Below are positions 18,616 through 27,282 of a stretch of DNA of 64,000 nucleotides, piece after piece. The stretch comes from Candidatus Flexifilum affinis (GTDB taxonomy: Bacteria; Chloroflexota; Anaerolineae; Aggregatilineales; Phototrophicaceae). The notes below the pieces were generated by a model. It ran no database searches, had not been told where the DNA came from, and saw only the letters and a list, made by a program, of their open reading frames with translations. Position numbers and translations under genes: made by a program. Positions within the stretch are counted from its first letter, which is position 1. The number at the start of each line of letters is the position of its first letter. The stretch covers positions 916,486 to 980,485 of the forward strand of contig JADJPJ010000002.1 in NCBI GenBank assembly GCA_016713325.1, given 5' to 3'.

Positions 18616-19371
18616 ATGAGCCATTCCGAACTGGCATCCCTGCGCGGCGAGCCCAGCTATGTTTGGCGCGCCGGTCAGGAACGACGCCTGAATCTGATCG
18701 CGAAGCATGTCAGACTGGACAACGCCCACATCCTCGACGCCGGCTGTGGCGTCGGCATGTATACGGGCCAGTTCACCAGGCGCTATTCGCCGCACGTCGT
18801 CGGCATCGAGTACGAATTCGAGCGCGCCCAGGAAGCCGTCCACACGACTCCACAGGTGGTTGTGGCGGCGAATGAACACCTGCCCTATCCCTCGAACACG
18901 TTCGACACGGTGCTCTCCCACGAGACGCTGGAACACGTGTCGGACGACCGTCTGTCGGCGCGAGAGATAGTGCGCGTTCTCAAACTTGGCGGCAGGGCGG
19001 TGATATTCGTCCCCAACCGCTGTTACTTTTTCGAGACGCACGGGCACTACTGGCGCGGCGCTTACCATTTCGGCAACACGCCATTCATCAACTATCTGCC
19101 GGACCCACTGCGTGACCGCCTGGCGCCCCATGTGCGCGCCTATACCCGGCGGAGCCTGCTCAAGCTCTTCCGTGACCAGCCGGTGCATGTGGTCGCTCAT
19201 CTGCGCATCTATGGCGGCTTCGACAACCTGATCGCGCGGATGGGGAGGGCAGGGCTGATGCTGCGCCGGTTCTGGCAGGGCATCGAAGGAACCCCGCTCG
19301 ACTCGTTCGGACTATCGCACGTGCTGGTGATCGAAAAGTACCCCGCTGCCACCGAAATTCCGCTGGGTTAA
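18616..19371 (+). CDS. Class I SAM-dependent methyltransferase
   Basis: Protein of 251 residues with a Methyltransf_11-type fold. Motif I ILDAGCGVGMYT (about 36-47) binds SAM, followed by the acidic residue in VVGIEYEFERA, motif LPYPSNTFDTVLSHETLEHV and LKLGGRAVIFVPNRCYFF. The ATG at 18616 begins 14 bases after the kinase stop, so it is likely co-transcribed; there is no strong Shine-Dalgarno. The C-terminal half resembles polysaccharide or lipid-linked methyltransferases near envelope genes, but the substrate is unknown. Confidence 0.85.
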   Translation: MSHSELASLRGEPSYVWRAGQERRLNLIAKHVRLDNAHILDAGCGVGMYTGQFTRRYSPHVVGIEYEFERAQEAVHTTPQVVVAANEHLPYPSNTFDTVLSHETLEHVSDDRLSAREIVRVLKLGGRAVIFVPNRCYFFETHGHYWRGAYHFGNTPFINYLPDPLRDRLAPHVRAYTRRSLLKLFRDQPVHVVAHLRIYGGFDNLIARMGRAGLMLRRFWQGIEGTPLDSFGLSHVLVIEKYPAATEIPLG

Positions 19372-19472
19372 CGGTTGTGTAAACCTTTTCAGCGGCTCTA
19401 TACGGCCGTGTGGCGCGCGTGCTAGAATGTTCTTGCTCCGACTTGTAATGCAAACCATAAGGTCTTCAGGCT

Positions 19473-20762
19473 GTGCTGAGCGAAATCAAGAAGAACGTGC
19501 GTTTCAATTTCGCCGTCAATGTTTCTGACGGCGCTTTTTTTGGTATGGGGTTGGGCTTTGCCTCGTTTGTGACCATCATCCCGCTCTTCGTCAACACCTT
19601 CACGGACTCCAGCCTGCTGATCGGCCTGATCGCATCCAGCCACCTGATCGGCTGGCAGCTGCCGCAGATTCTGACGGCCACCCGCGTCTCGAAGCTGCCC
19701 CGCTTCAAGACGCTGGTCATTCGCATGACCGTCCACGAACGCTGGCCGTTCCTGGGATTGGCCCTGGTGGCGATCTTTTCGAAGCAGCTTGGGCCGAACC
19801 TGACGATTGTGCTCACCTTCGTGATGTGCTCGATCCAGGCGTTCGGTGGGGGATTCGCAGCGACGGCCTGGCAGGCCATGGTGGCCAAGATCTTCCCCGA
19901 TAGTCAGCGCGGCACGTTCTATGGCACACAGTCGGCGGCGGCGAATCTGCTGGCCAGCGGCAGCGCGCTGTTCGCCGGCATGATCCTTGCGGCTTCGGAC
20001 AACTCGATGGAGGGTTTTGCCCTCAACTTCCTGATCGCCGGCGTGGTGATGTTCTTTTCCTTCAGTTTTCTGGCGATGACGCGAGAGCCGGCGACCCAAC
20101 CGGTGCAGACAGATGTCCCGCCGGAAGGCGCGGCGATGCGCCGGCACCTGGTGGCAATCCTGCGGCGCGATGGGAATTACCGTCTGTTCATCGTCGGGCG
20201 TATGCTGCTCCAGGCGGCGTCGATTGGCTCAGCGTTCTATACGGTGTTCGCCGTCCGCCGCTTCGAGATGGATGCTGGTACGGCCGGTGTCCTGACCGGC
20301 GTTCTGCTGCTGGCGGCCACGATCGGCAACCCGCTTTTCGGATGGCTGGGGGATCGCTGGAACCGGCGTCTGGTCTTTGGCATCAGCGGGCTGCTGGCCG
20401 GCGCGAGCGCACTCGTGGCACTGCTCGCCCCCAGCACGAGCTGGTTCTTCCTTGTCTTCATTCTGTTTGGGTTGTCCAACGGCGGGATGTGGACCACCGC
20501 CAACGCGATGACGGTGGATTTCGGCAGTGAGCACGAGCGCCCATACTACATCGGGCTGGCCAATACGCTGGTCGCGCCTGTCACGCTGTTCGCACCGATG
20601 CTTGGCGGCTGGCTGGCGGATGTGGTGAGCTTCGAAGCGACCTTCCTGGTGGCGGCAGTGTCCGGCGTTGTCGCGGCCGCGGTGGCGTTCCTGCTCATGC
20701 AGGATCCACTGCGCCGCGGCGAGGCTGCGTTGCGGGAACAGGCAGAGCCGGCCTCCGCCTGA
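19473..20762 (+). CDS. MFS transporter
   Basis: Major facilitator superfamily protein, 429 residues, about 12 membrane segments in two halves joined by a loop near residue 220 (TREPATQPVQTD). The MFS-type loop 2-3 motif is weak, but GWLGDRWNRRLVFGISG after segment 8 is typical. It starts with GTG at 19473, with AAGG about ten bases upstream. A TAGAAT at 19422-19427 may serve as -10 box. Substrate is unknown. It converges with the ABC exporter gene and shares a hairpin terminator. Confidence 0.82.
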   Translation: MLSEIKKNVRFNFAVNVSDGAFFGMGLGFASFVTIIPLFVNTFTDSSLLIGLIASSHLIGWQLPQILTATRVSKLPRFKTLVIRMTVHERWPFLGLALVAIFSKQLGPNLTIVLTFVMCSIQAFGGGFAATAWQAMVAKIFPDSQRGTFYGTQSAAANLLASGSALFAGMILAASDNSMEGFALNFLIAGVVMFFSFSFLAMTREPATQPVQTDVPPEGAAMRRHLVAILRRDGNYRLFIVGRMLLQAASIGSAFYTVFAVRRFEMDAGTAGVLTGVLLLAATIGNPLFGWLGDRWNRRLVFGISGLLAGASALVALLAPSTSWFFLVFILFGLSNGGMWTTANAMTVDFGSEHERPYYIGLANTLVAPVTLFAPMLGGWLADVVSFEATFLVAAVSGVVAAAVAFLLMQDPLRRGEAALREQAEPASA

Positions 20763-20765
20763 GCC

Positions 20766-20798
20766 GGGATACTGGGTGTGCTAAACCCCCAATATCCC
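20766..20798. terminator. Bidirectional hairpin between convergent genes
   Basis: Stem GGGATACTGGG (20766-20776) with CCCAATATCCC (20788-20798), one mismatch, loop of 11 bases. It sits between the MFS gene and the minus-strand ABC exporter. No strong T run, so efficiency is uncertain. Confidence 0.55.
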
Positions 20799-20824
20799 AA
20801 GGCTTATCCCAATGATCGGACGGA

Positions 20825-22774
20825 TCAGGCGAGCGCTTCGCGCTGCGCGCGGAACTGCGTCTCGTAGAGCTGAGCGTACAGCCCTCCCTTCGCCAGCAGT
20901 ACATCGTGGGTCCCTCGCTCGACAATCTGCCCGCGGTCGATCACGAGTATCTGATCCGCGGCCAATATCGTACTGAGCCTGTGGGCGATGACCAGGCTGG
21001 TGCGGTTCTGCATGATCTTCTCCAGCGCATCCTGAATCAGCGCTTCCGACTGGCTGTCCAGGTGGCTGGTCGCTTCGTCCAGGACCAGGACGCGCGGGTC
21101 CTTGAGGATGACGCGGGCAATCGCCAGCCGCTGCTTCTCGCCGCCGCTCAGCCGGTAGCCGCGCTCACCGACGATCGTGTTATAGCCGTCCGGAAGCCCC
21201 ATAATGAAGTCGTGGATGTTGGCGGCCCTGGCGGCAGCCTGGACCTGCGCTGCCGTCGCGTCCATCTTCGCGTAGAGCAGGTTGGTCAGAATGGTGTCGT
21301 GGAACAGATAGGTTTCCTGCGTCACCATGCCCACCTGATCGGACAGCGATTCCAGCTTGAGGTCGCGCAGGTCATGCCCATCGAGAAGGATCCGCCCGCT
21401 CGTCGGGTCGTACAGACGCGGAACGAGATAGGTCAGCGTGGTCTTGCCTGCGCCGCTCGGGCCGACGAGCGCGATGAGCTGTCCTGGCTCGATGCGGAAC
21501 GAGAGGTCTTCCAGAGCGTGTTCGCGCGCCTGGGTGACGACACTGCCGTCGGGCGCGCCCATATCGAGCGTCGCCTTGCCACCAGAGAGGACGGCTTTGA
21601 CGTTTTCGGTTCTGCCGTAGCGCCGCACTTCTTCGAGGAGGCCGCTGGTCGAGGAGGGATAGCCGAAGGTCACATTCTCGAAGACGATTTCGCCGCGCAC
21701 ATCCTTGAGGGCGAGCGCATCGGGCTTCTCGGCGATCTCCAGCGGGAGGTCGATAATCTCGAAGACGCGCTCGAAGCTGACCATCGACGTGCTGAAGGAC
21801 ACCGGCGCATTGGTCAGGTATTCCAGCGGGCCGTAGAGCCTGCTCAGAAAAGCGGCGAAGGCGACGATGGTGCCGACGGTGAACACGCCGTCGAGGACGA
21901 GATGCCCGCCGACCCAGTAGACGAGGGCGGTGCCGATCACGCCGGTCAGCCCGATCAGCGCCCAGAAGCGGCTGCCCAGCACCGCCCGCCGCACGCCAAT
22001 GTCGCGCACGCGGCTGGCGCGCTCTTCAAACCGCGACACTTCCAGATCGCGCCGGCCGAACAGCTTGACCAGCAGCGCCCCGCTGATGTTCAGCGTCTCG
22101 GTGACCATAGCGTTCATCTCGGCGTTGATATCCATCGCGTCGCGGGCAATCGTGCGCAGCTGCTTGCCCATCGCGCGTCCGATGTAATAGAACGCCGGGA
22201 AGACCAGCAGGCCGAGGATGGTCAGCCGCCACTCCAGGGACAACATGACGCCGAGCGTGGCGATCAACTGCACGGCATTGGTGATAATGCCGACGATGGT
22301 ATCGCTGATGGCGCTCTGCGCGCTGACGACATCGTTGTTCAGGCGGCTGATCAGCTCCCCGGAGCGGGTGTTGGTGAAAAAGCGCAGTGACATCCGCTGA
22401 AGGTGGCCGTACAGATGGCGGCGCAGATCGTAGATAACGCCCTCACCAACGGCGGCGTTGAGCCGGCGGTTGATGATACCGATGAAGCTGCTCACCAGCG
22501 GGATGAGAATCAGCGCCAGGGCCAACAGGTTGAGCCGCGCGATATCACCGGCCGGCAGCGTATAGTCGATCAGGTCGCGAAAGATGAGCGGGGTGAGCAG
22601 CCCCAGACCGGAAGTAATCAGGATGAGCAGCAGGGATGCCGCGATCTGTCCGCGAAACGGTATTGCGTAGCGGAGGACTCGTTTGACCAGGGCCCACGTA
22701 ATCTCTGGCTTACTGTCCTCTTCGCCGGGGTACATATAACGCCACATCTTATGGCTTCTCACACTATTGATCAC
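20825..22774 (-). CDS. ABC exporter, fused membrane and ATP-binding domains (MsbA/BmrA type)
   Basis: Half-transporter of 649 residues: six membrane segments (about 30-350, including FRGQIAASLLLILITSGLG) followed by an ATPase domain with Walker A GPSGAGKT, Q-loop MVTQETYLF, signature LSGGEKQRL, Walker B VLVLDEATSHLD and the His switch in IAHRLST. Between the A-loop Tyr (FENVTFGYP) and the strand before Walker A there is an extra stretch of about 45 residues. Homologues export lipids or drugs, usually as homodimers. GTG at 22774 is the longest start; ATG at 22747 is an alternative. Substrate unknown. Confidence 0.88.
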   Translation of the reverse strand: MINSVRSHKMWRYMYPGEEDSKPEITWALVKRVLRYAIPFRGQIAASLLLILITSGLGLLTPLIFRDLIDYTLPAGDIARLNLLALALILIPLVSSFIGIINRRLNAAVGEGVIYDLRRHLYGHLQRMSLRFFTNTRSGELISRLNNDVVSAQSAISDTIVGIITNAVQLIATLGVMLSLEWRLTILGLLVFPAFYYIGRAMGKQLRTIARDAMDINAEMNAMVTETLNISGALLVKLFGRRDLEVSRFEERASRVRDIGVRRAVLGSRFWALIGLTGVIGTALVYWVGGHLVLDGVFTVGTIVAFAAFLSRLYGPLEYLTNAPVSFSTSMVSFERVFEIIDLPLEIAEKPDALALKDVRGEIVFENVTFGYPSSTSGLLEEVRRYGRTENVKAVLSGGKATLDMGAPDGSVVTQAREHALEDLSFRIEPGQLIALVGPSGAGKTTLTYLVPRLYDPTSGRILLDGHDLRDLKLESLSDQVGMVTQETYLFHDTILTNLLYAKMDATAAQVQAAARAANIHDFIMGLPDGYNTIVGERGYRLSGGEKQRLAIARVILKDPRVLVLDEATSHLDSQSEALIQDALEKIMQNRTSLVIAHRLSTILAADQILVIDRGQIVERGTHDVLLAKGGLYAQLYETQFRAQREALA

Positions 22775-22875
22775 ACTTCCCTAACTATAGGAGATCCTGC
22801 GTGCGCAGCACACTCCCCTTATGAGCAGGTGTGGGCGACCGAAAGATCAGCCGCCCATGGTCGCGCTTGATGGGG

Positions 22876-23715
22876 TCAGCCGGAGATGGTGAAGACGATC
22901 GGAGAGCCAACCGGGCTGCTGTTGACGGCCAACTGGACGGTCCAGTTGCCGGAGGTGAGCGCCGCGTCGCTGGAAGGGAGATGGAACCAGATGCAGCCGC
23001 CGCCGATGTCGAAGTCGGGCGTCCATTCGTAGAAGGCTATCTCGACGCCTTCCTGTGCCCAGCGCGCGCTGAGCGTGGCGCCGGCGCTGATCGTCGCGTT
23101 AGCCACCACATACAAATCGGTGATCCCCGCGCTGAAAGTGGTGGCGGGGTTGACCGCGCAGTCGTCGGCGCCGACACGGGCGCTCACCTGAATGTTGGTC
23201 AAACCGGAGCCTCCCGCCGACCCCGCGCCGGCGACCAGGGTGGGCGTCGGCTGAGCCAGCGGGGCATCGCCACGCGCGCTGGCGCCCTGGGTGACGACAA
23301 TGGCGGCGGTTGGAGCGCCGGGAGTGATCAACGGGTTGGAGATGGCGGGCAATCCTGCTTGGGTCGGCAGCGTCTGCGGAATCTCCGCCGGAGGCTGTTC
23401 GAGAATGGGGTTCGCTTCCGCCACCCCCGCCAAATCCGGCAGTTCGACGAACGGGGTGCCCTGAGCCATCAGCGTCGAAGCGATGCGAGTGCTCTGCAAG
23501 GCTGCGTTTGCTACTGCCTGCTGCGCGAATTCCGCCGTGATTGCCAATCGCTCGGCCTCGACGGTTCCTGTCGCACGGATGCCGGCGATCTGTGTGCGCG
23601 CAACCTCGTTCTGCAAGTTCTCCGTCTGAATGTCGGCGGGCTGCGAGAAGAAGTTGCATGCGCTCAGCGTCAGGGCGCTTAAGGCGATCAGGATGATTCT
23701 TGCTTTAATAGACAT
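22876..23715 (-). CDS. Putative lipoprotein of unknown function
   Basis: 279 residues with a clear lipoprotein signal: MSIKARIILIALSALTLSAC, so Cys20 would be lipidated and the protein anchored on the outer face of the membrane. Residues 25-90 are polar and helical; 90-170 are Pro/Ala/Thr-rich linker; the C-terminal 100 residues look like a beta-rich domain with several Cys and Trp (GGGCIWFHLPSS, SGNWTVQLAVNSSPVGS). No named family was recognised. It lies 45 bases after the beta-propeller gene and probably belongs to its operon. Confidence 0.7.
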   Translation of the reverse strand: MSIKARIILIALSALTLSACNFFSQPADIQTENLQNEVARTQIAGIRATGTVEAERLAITAEFAQQAVANAALQSTRIASTLMAQGTPFVELPDLAGVAEANPILEQPPAEIPQTLPTQAGLPAISNPLITPGAPTAAIVVTQGASARGDAPLAQPTPTLVAGAGSAGGSGLTNIQVSARVGADDCAVNPATTFSAGITDLYVVANATISAGATLSARWAQEGVEIAFYEWTPDFDIGGGCIWFHLPSSDAALTSGNWTVQLAVNSSPVGSPIVFTISG

Positions 23716-23760
23716 TGCTCCTGCTGTCGGAAATTCCAGTTGATTCGGCTTTCGGCTGCG

Positions 23761-24816
23761 CTAGGGTTCGCTCAGTTCGATGATATCGAGCGCAAACGGG
23801 AGCTGCGGCGCGAACAGCGGGATGGCAACAGGTGCCAGCGACGACTGATCGAAGTTGCTCACCACGAGCTGGTTGGGCGCGACGAACTCGATGTCGCTGG
23901 CCCCGCGAAAACCGGACGCGATGTATTCTATCGTATTGTCCTGCAAGCGAACGATGCTGTTGGTGCCAAGCGCTGCGATGTAGAGCGATCCGTCGGCGGC
24001 CACGGTCGCGCCGTCAAAGCCGGGTGCGCGCTGCGTTGTCCCATGGCGGTAGATGGACTCCGAGGCGCCATCGGCCACCGCGACGCGGAAGATCTCGTCG
24101 TACTCCGGGTCGGTGACGATAATCGCATCGCGGAAGGGGTCATACGCCAGGCCGGTCAGTCCTCGGCGCTTCAGGGTGACATTGCTGCCCTCGGCCGGGA
24201 CAGGCGGCGTCGGGGCGACCCACCAGATCGTGCCGCCGCTGCCGTCTGCTTCGAAGCGCCAGATCTCGTTCCTGCCCGGATCGCTGACGTAGACCCGGCC
24301 AGCCGAATCGAGAACGATGTCGTTCGGCGCGATGAAGCCCTCCGCGTCATCGATGGTCGCGAACACCTCGACGCCGGCGGCCGTAAGGCGCTTGACGTCG
24401 CCGCCCGCCGTGCGCGGATCGGCATCTTCCTGATCGACAATCAGCAGGTTACCGTTCGAGGTGACCGCGATGCCGCTGACCGCGCCGATCGCGTCGCGGC
24501 TGCCGGGAAGCTCTTTGACGGCTCCGGTGCCGTCAATGGACCAGACTGCGCCGCTCTTGTAGCTGCCGGTGTACAGCGTGCCGTCCGGCCCGGCGGCGAC
24601 AGCGGCCGGAAAGGCGTCGTCGTCCGGGAGGACAGCATACTCTCGGACGGAAACACTGGCTACGAGCGCCGCACCCCGGGCCCGTGGTCCACCCGACAGG
24701 GCCTGGCGTGCCAGGAGCCAGGTCACGGCCAGCAGCGCCATCAGGATACCCACGATAATGGTGAAAAAGACCAGACGGCGCTGCCAGAGCGTTAGGGATT
24801 GCAGGTTACGAAGCAT
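23761..24816 (-). CDS. Membrane-anchored NHL/SMP-30-like beta-propeller protein
   Basis: 351 residues. A single membrane segment (about 15-38, LVFFTIIVGILMALLAVTWL) is followed by an extracytoplasmic domain made of repeated blades such as VAAGPDGTLYTGSYKSGAVW, GIAVTSNGNLLIVDQ, DIVLDSAGRVYVSDPGRNEI and VAADGSLYIAALGTNSIVRL, the pattern of NHL or SMP-30/gluconolactonase propellers. Known propellers of this type bind ligands, metal ions or proteins. It follows the Ca2+/H+ antiporter gene by 12 bases and precedes the lipoprotein, so a shared envelope function is likely but unproven. Confidence 0.78.
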   Translation of the reverse strand: MLRNLQSLTLWQRRLVFFTIIVGILMALLAVTWLLARQALSGGPRARGAALVASVSVREYAVLPDDDAFPAAVAAGPDGTLYTGSYKSGAVWSIDGTGAVKELPGSRDAIGAVSGIAVTSNGNLLIVDQEDADPRTAGGDVKRLTAAGVEVFATIDDAEGFIAPNDIVLDSAGRVYVSDPGRNEIWRFEADGSGGTIWWVAPTPPVPAEGSNVTLKRRGLTGLAYDPFRDAIIVTDPEYDEIFRVAVADGASESIYRHGTTQRAPGFDGATVAADGSLYIAALGTNSIVRLQDNTIEYIASGFRGASDIEFVAPNQLVVSNFDQSSLAPVAIPLFAPQLPFALDIIELSEP

Positions 24817-24828
24817 GGCGGATGCGCA

Positions 24829-25953
24829 TTATCCATGAATGATGGAGGCAGGCAGGAAGAAGAAGGCCAGGGCCAGGATCAGGTAGACAGCCATCAGCAT
24901 CGCACCTTCCAGCCAGTTGGACTCGCCGTCGAGCGCGATCAGCGCGGTGATCAGCGACGCGCCGATGAGGGCGATTAACTCGAAGTCGTTGAAGACCAGC
25001 AGCAGTTGGTTGCCCATCAGCAGGCTGGCGAAGACCAGCACCGGCGCGACGAATAGAGCGATTTGCAGGCTCGACCCGATGGACACGGCGAGGCTGAGCT
25101 CCATCTTGTTCTTGATCGCCACCTGGACCGCGACCAGATGCTCGGCGATGTTGCCGACCAGCGGAATGATGATGATGCCGAGGAAGAACTCGGTCAAGCC
25201 GAGCGCCTCGACGACTGGCTCCACTGCTCCCACCAGCGTCTCGCTGACGATTGCAGTGAAGATGGTTGCGATAATCAGCGCCCCAACCGAGAAACGCACG
25301 GTCCAGCGTGCCTGGTGCACCGGAGCGGCTTCACGTGCGCCGGCGGTCTCACCGGCACCATGGGGGGCATGGCCGTTGCTGTTCCCATGCGGTGGCTCGG
25401 GACGTGCGCCGGCGGTGAACGAATAGAGCACGCTTAGGCCGTACAGGATGATCGCGATCAGGGCCACACCTTCGCTGAAGAGCAGCTCCGACTGCGGCAC
25501 TTCGACGAGCACTCGGTCGAAAAGCGAGGGAATGGCCAGCACCAGCACGGCCAGAACCATGAGTGTGGCATTCAGGCCGGCGGTGCGCCGGTCAAAGGTC
25601 TGCGTTCCATTGCGCAGGCCGCCCATGAGGAGGCTCAGGCCCAGAACGAGCAGGAGATTCCCGATGATCGAGCCGGTGATAGACGCGCGCACCAGGTCGA
25701 GCAAGCCGGCGTTGATGGCGAATATGGTGATGATGAGTTCGGCGGCATTGCCCAGGGTGGCATTCAGCAGTCCACCGACCTTGGGGCCGGTGTAGACCGC
25801 CAGCTCTTCTGTGGCCTCGCCGATCAGTTTGGCGAGCGGAATGAGGCCAAGGGCCGACAGGATGAACACGATCACCGGGTCAGCGTTGGCAATTCGTGCG
25901 ATAACCGCTACAGGCGCGAAGACAAGCATGTAGTAGATTACAGGTATACGCAT
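24829..25953 (-). CDS. cax: Calcium/proton antiporter, CaCA (CAX/ChaA) family
   Basis: Integral membrane antiporter of 374 residues, about 11 segments. Both alpha-repeat signatures that form the ion site are intact: [17 protein letters not shown] in the first half and [18 protein letters not shown] in the second, each with the essential Glu. A hydrophilic loop rich in Gly/His (about 183-205, [13 protein letters not shown]) separates the halves, as the acidic loop does in other CAX proteins. It would export Ca2+ in exchange for protons. It is the first gene of a minus-strand operon with the propeller and lipoprotein genes. Confidence 0.92.
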   Translation of the reverse strand: MRIPVIYYMLVFAPVAVIARIANADPVIVFILSALGLIPLAKLIGEATEELAVYTGPKVGGLLNATLGNAAELIITIFAINAGLLDLVRASITGSIIGNLLLVLGLSLLMGGLRNGTQTFDRRTAGLNATLMVLAVLVLAIPSLFDRVLVEVPQSELLFSEGVALIAIILYGLSVLYSFTAGARPEPPHGNSNGHAPHGAGETAGAREAAPVHQARWTVRFSVGALIIATIFTAIVSETLVGAVEPVVEALGLTEFFLGIIIIPLVGNIAEHLVAVQVAIKNKMELSLAVSIGSSLQIALFVAPVLVFASLLMGNQLLLVFNDFELIALIGASLITALIALDGESNWLEGAMLMAVYLILALAFFFLPASIIHG

Positions 25954-26078
25954 TGGATTGACCTGCTCTCCGTTATGAATGCGGCCACGCGAATAAGTGA
26001 GCGCTCCGTCAAGCGAGCACCCCGACCGACTGAGCGAGGAACGAATATATCATGGTTTCGTGGTGGTGCAACAGGCCT

Positions 26079-26084
26079 TATAAT
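26079..26084 (+). promoter_or_regulatory. Candidate -10 element before the response regulator
   Basis: TATAAT lies 37 bases before the regulator ATG in the 168-base space between divergent genes. The -35 region at 17 bases reads TTTCGT, a poor match. Confidence 0.4.
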
Positions 26085-26121
26085 AAGCATCTTGCGTAGA
26101 AGACATGGATGGGTCGTAAGT

Positions 26122-26487
26122 ATGGGCAAGCTGGTACTCATTGTCGACGATGATCAGATGAATCGGGAACTCATGGAAACGGTCCTCAAGCGAAGTGGAT
26201 TTACTACGCAGACCGCCTACAGTGGCACTCAGGCGCTCTCCCTTATTCAGACCTCGCTGCCCGATCTGATCCTCCTGGATGCCCGGTTAGGTGAACCGGA
26301 CGGCTTCGAAGTGTGCGCTCAGCTCAAAGGCAACCCGGCGACCCAGTCAATCCCCATCATCATGCTGACGGCCTCCAATGTGCGCAGCGACCAGCAGCAT
26401 GCGAAAGAGGTCGGCGCCGACGATTACTACTATAAGCCCGATGGCTGGCAGGGACTCATCGAACGTGTTCGGCGGTACCTGGCCTAA
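26122..26487 (+). CDS. Single-domain response regulator (receiver only)
   Basis: 121 residues forming one REC domain and no output domain. The acidic pocket Asp9-Asp11, phospho-acceptor Asp53 (LILLDARLG), the switch Thr83 in IIMLTAS and Lys105 in YYYKPDG are all present, so it should be phosphorylatable like CheY/DivK proteins. The ATG at 26122 is the start of the conserved domain; the frame is open further upstream but without similarity. It precedes an SH3-type gene by 19 bases. Its kinase is unknown; the GAF kinase at 16707 is the only one in the window. Confidence 0.9.
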   Translation: MGKLVLIVDDDQMNRELMETVLKRSGFTTQTAYSGTQALSLIQTSLPDLILLDARLGEPDGFEVCAQLKGNPATQSIPIIMLTASNVRSDQQHAKEVGADDYYYKPDGWQGLIERVRRYLA

Positions 26488-26506
26488 CTGAGAACCCTCC
26501 AGATCG

Positions 26507-27184
26507 ATGGGACGATATCGCAGCGCCCGGTCGCGATCTCCTTCGCCTCTCGCATTTCTGATCGCCATCGCGATCGTCTTCGGCGCGTACTATCTTTTCA
26601 CCGGCTTCCAGACCTATTTGCGCACCGGTGGCCTGGGCGTCGAGGAAGCCACCCGGCAGGCCGAGGTCATCGCCAGCGCGACCGCTGACCGGGTCACCCG
26701 CGCGCTGCCCGTTGCGCAGATGACCCTACGGCCGACGGCGACGCCTCCCCCAACCTGTCAGGATTTTCGTGTCAGCGTTCCGGCGGGAATCGTCCGAGAG
26801 ACGCCATCGACCAGCGGCACGGTTGTCACGCAGTTTACACAGGGTACGGTCGTTTGCGTGCTGGGACGCGAAGCGAACAGCGAGTGGTATACGATCGACC
26901 TCAACCCGAACACACGGCGCATCGATCTCGCCTACATGCACGAGACGGTGATCGAAGCCGTCAACCCCACGCCCACAGCGACTCAGACTCTCCCCGCGAC
27001 GGCGACGCCGGTTCCCGTCTCGCCCACCCTATCCCCCAGCAGCGCCGCGTCCACCGCCACTCCCGAGACCGACCCGGGTCTGGTATTGCCCACCATGCCG
27101 CCGGCGCCCCGGGACGCGACCCGGCCGCCGGCCCAGGAAACCCCGCCTCCATTGGCGACGGTAACGCTGACGCCCGCGAGCTGA
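26507..27184 (+). CDS. Membrane-anchored protein with bacterial SH3-like domain and Thr/Pro-rich tail
   Basis: 225 residues. A basic N-terminus and one membrane segment (about 15-32, LAFLIAIAIVFGAYYLF) lead to an extracytoplasmic part. Residues 88-150 look like an SH3_3-type domain (VRETPSTSGTVVTQFTQGTVVCVLG, SEWYTIDL, RIDLAYMHETVI), a module that often binds peptidoglycan. The last 75 residues are a low-complexity Thr/Pro/Ala tail typical of exported Chloroflexota proteins. The tail end is open, with no anchor. Confidence 0.72.
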   Translation: MGRYRSARSRSPSPLAFLIAIAIVFGAYYLFTGFQTYLRTGGLGVEEATRQAEVIASATADRVTRALPVAQMTLRPTATPPPTCQDFRVSVPAGIVRETPSTSGTVVTQFTQGTVVCVLGREANSEWYTIDLNPNTRRIDLAYMHETVIEAVNPTPTATQTLPATATPVPVSPTLSPSSAASTATPETDPGLVLPTMPPAPRDATRPPAQETPPPLATVTLTPAS

Positions 27185-27282
27185 ACCCAGCGAACTCATT
27201 TCGGACGGAAATACGCGGAACTCATGTTGAGCGGAGCGCGTACAGGGCAGGCCGGTTGGCGTGCCCTATACGTGGAGCGACG

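Noticed and set aside
20906..22390. 494-codon plus-strand frame opposite the ABC exporter
   Set aside because: Shadow of the exporter; no recognisable domain.
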